In this document: positions 5,590 through 6,723 of the stretch, in pieces | Numbering within the stretch: position 1 is the stretch's first letter | How the letters are laid out: every line of letters begins with the position of its first letter | Assembly (NCBI GenBank): GCA_024860865.1 | Contig: JACRDV010000076.1 | Location: forward strand, 1 to 6,723 | DNA length: 6,723 bases | Reading direction: 5' to 3' | Source of the DNA: Methanobacteriota archaeon | GTDB taxonomy: Archaea; JACRDV01 | Program-made: the position numbers and the translations under genes | The notes under the pieces: generated by a model | Databases searched by the model: none | What the model saw: the letters and a program-made list of their open reading frames with translations, nothing else | What the model was told of the DNA's origin: nothing

Positions 5590-6621
5590 CTATCTTTTGC
5601 TATATTTATGAACGGCCTCCACCATAGCGATGACATGCTCCACTGGCGTCTGAGGCAGAACACCATGACCGAGATTAAAAATATGCCCGGGTCTACCATC
5701 AGCTCGCTTTAGAATGTCTTTCACTCTTCTTTCGATTTCTTTCGGTGGAGCTAAAAGAGCGACTGGATCAAGATTTCCCTGAATGGCTACATCATAACCG
5801 AGGCGTTTCCAGGCAACATCAAGGTCGATTCGCCAGTCGATACCAATCACGTCTCCCCCTGCTTTTTTCATAAGCTCTAGAAGCATGGCTCCGCCATTTG
5901 CATAATGGATCACTGGGACTTCATTGCCCACTCCATCGATAACCTGTTTGGTATAAGGCATCACGAACTTTTCGTAATCTCTGGGACTCAGACATCCTAT
6001 CCAAGTATCGAAGATCTGAACCGCCTGAATTCCTGCTTCGATCTGGGCAATCAGATAGAGGGTTATCACTTTAGCAATCTTCTCCATAAGCGTATGATAA
6101 GTTGATGGATCCCAAAGCATCATTTTTTTTATATGGATATAATTTCGGGAATGCCCGCCTTCAACAATGTAACTGGCCAAAGTAAACGGTGCTCCGGAAA
6201 AACCGATGAGGGGTACCTTTCCATTTAAATGCCGACGAGCTATTTTAATGGTTTCCATTACGAATGGAACTTTTTCTTTAGGATCGATGATGGATAAAGC
6301 ATCAACGCTAGCAGGATTGCGAACTGGATTGTGAATAATAGGTCCCTTACTTTCTGAGAACTCAATATTTATCCCCATGGCCTCAACAGGAAAAAGAATA
6401 TCAGAAAAAAGAATTGCAGCATCTACTCCAAGTTTCTCTACTGGTTGAATTGTAATCTCTGCCGCCAGCTCTGGGGTCTTACACATAGTTGAAAATGGGA
6501 CTTTATTACGTATTTCTTGGTATTCTTTTAAATACCGCCCCGCTTGACGCATAAGCCATACTGGAGTGCAGTCCACAGGCTGACGCTGGCAAGCCTTAAG
6601 AAATCGGTATTCGCTACCCAT
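5590..6621 (-). CDS. hemE: Uroporphyrinogen III decarboxylase
   Basis: The enzyme decarboxylates the four acetate side chains of uroporphyrinogen III to give coproporphyrinogen III, without a cofactor, in the cytosol. The 343-residue protein has the usual length. It carries both family signatures: PVWLMRQAGRYLKEY (20-34), with R25 and R29 for substrate carboxylates, and GFSGAPFTLASYIVEGG (140-156), with Y151. FSDIL (72-76) contains the essential D74, and FNLGHGVLPQTP (315-326) contains the conserved H319. The set is that of true HemE; the corrinoid methyltransferase relatives (MtaA/MtbA type) common in archaea lack these signatures. The ATG at 6621 is supported by AGGAG ending six bases upstream. 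It is first in the hemE-hemH-hemY operon and marks the branch away from siroheme and corrinoid synthesis. Heme-making archaea normally use the Ahb route without HemE, so its presence suggests transfer from bacteria. Confidence 0.97.
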   Translation of the reverse strand: MGSEYRFLKACQRQPVDCTPVWLMRQAGRYLKEYQEIRNKVPFSTMCKTPELAAEITIQPVEKLGVDAAILFSDILFPVEAMGINIEFSESKGPIIHNPVRNPASVDALSIIDPKEKVPFVMETIKIARRHLNGKVPLIGFSGAPFTLASYIVEGGHSRNYIHIKKMMLWDPSTYHTLMEKIAKVITLYLIAQIEAGIQAVQIFDTWIGCLSPRDYEKFVMPYTKQVIDGVGNEVPVIHYANGGAMLLELMKKAGGDVIGIDWRIDLDVAWKRLGYDVAIQGNLDPVALLAPPKEIERRVKDILKRADGRPGHIFNLGHGVLPQTPVEHVIAMVEAVHKYSKR

Positions 6622-6723
6622 GGTTTGCTCCTAGGTTGTATAGTGCATTATGATTTTAAACAGCTTTTTTGAAAATTGTTTAAAAAATTGATTAGCTGGC
6701 TATTAAATTTTTTCTACTGACAA
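6622..6723 (-). promoter_or_regulatory. Promoter region of the hemEHY operon
   Basis: Upstream of hemE on the minus strand lies AGGAG (6632-6628), six bases before the ATG. Two AT-rich TATA-like blocks precede it: TTTAAAA near 6660-6654 and TTTTTTAAAC near 6681-6672. The distal one would give a leader of about 30 bases that includes the ribosome binding site, so it fits better. A small palindrome TAGC-TG-GCTA lies at 6693-6702. The region runs to the window edge, so the promoter may not be complete here, and no gene end from a further upstream operon member is visible. Confidence 0.4.

Noticed and set aside
6693-6702. Palindrome TAGC-TG-GCTA upstream of hemE as a heme or iron operator
   Set aside because: Its four-base arms are too short to separate from chance, and it matches no iron- or heme-regulator site that I know.

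Overview
The window most likely comes from an archaeon. The aspartate kinase at 901-2310 closely follows the archaeal monofunctional type, with a kinase domain plus two C-terminal ACT domains. The broken gene divergent from it (474-824) belongs to DUF211, a family known almost only from archaea. Intergenic DNA is very AT-rich, with TATA-like boxes about 25-45 bases before several starts and T-tracts after stops. No rRNA, tRNA, transposase or CRISPR array is visible, so the lineage cannot be fixed beyond 'archaeon, probably'.

Layout. Positions 1-81 may hold the last codons of a plus-strand gene. Positions 82-310 are non-coding; they hold two copies of an AT-rich perfect palindrome and a more GC-rich patch that could fold as a three-way junction. 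A minus-strand pair follows: a DUF211 gene interrupted by one in-frame TAA, and a 57-codon unknown ORF overlapping its end. These diverge from the plus-strand aspartate kinase gene across a 76-base shared promoter region. After a T-rich terminator comes a 261-base gap with two strong inverted repeats, then a small plus-strand gene (2572-2958) that looks like a winged-helix protein and is probably transcribed without a leader.

The right half (3102-6621) is a tight minus-strand operon, hemE-hemH-hemY, with gaps of 28 and 30 bases. It encodes uroporphyrinogen decarboxylase, ferrochelatase and the FAD-dependent porphyrinogen oxidase. These are the classical bacterial-type heme enzymes. Most heme-making archaea instead use the siroheme (Ahb) route, so a compact hemEHY block next to archaeal-type genes suggests acquisition from bacteria (or, less likely, a misassembled contig). 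Together the three enzymes would take uroporphyrinogen III, which archaea already make for siroheme and corrinoids, toward heme. One step is missing here: either a coproporphyrinogen oxidase/dehydrogenase (HemF/HemN) for the protoporphyrin branch, or HemQ for the coproporphyrin branch.

No clearly new multi-gene system is visible. The most useful leads are the heme module in an archaeal setting, the single-stop DUF211 gene, the operator-like palindrome before the winged-helix-like gene with a half-site in the aspartate kinase leader, and the possible structured RNA near 145-196.
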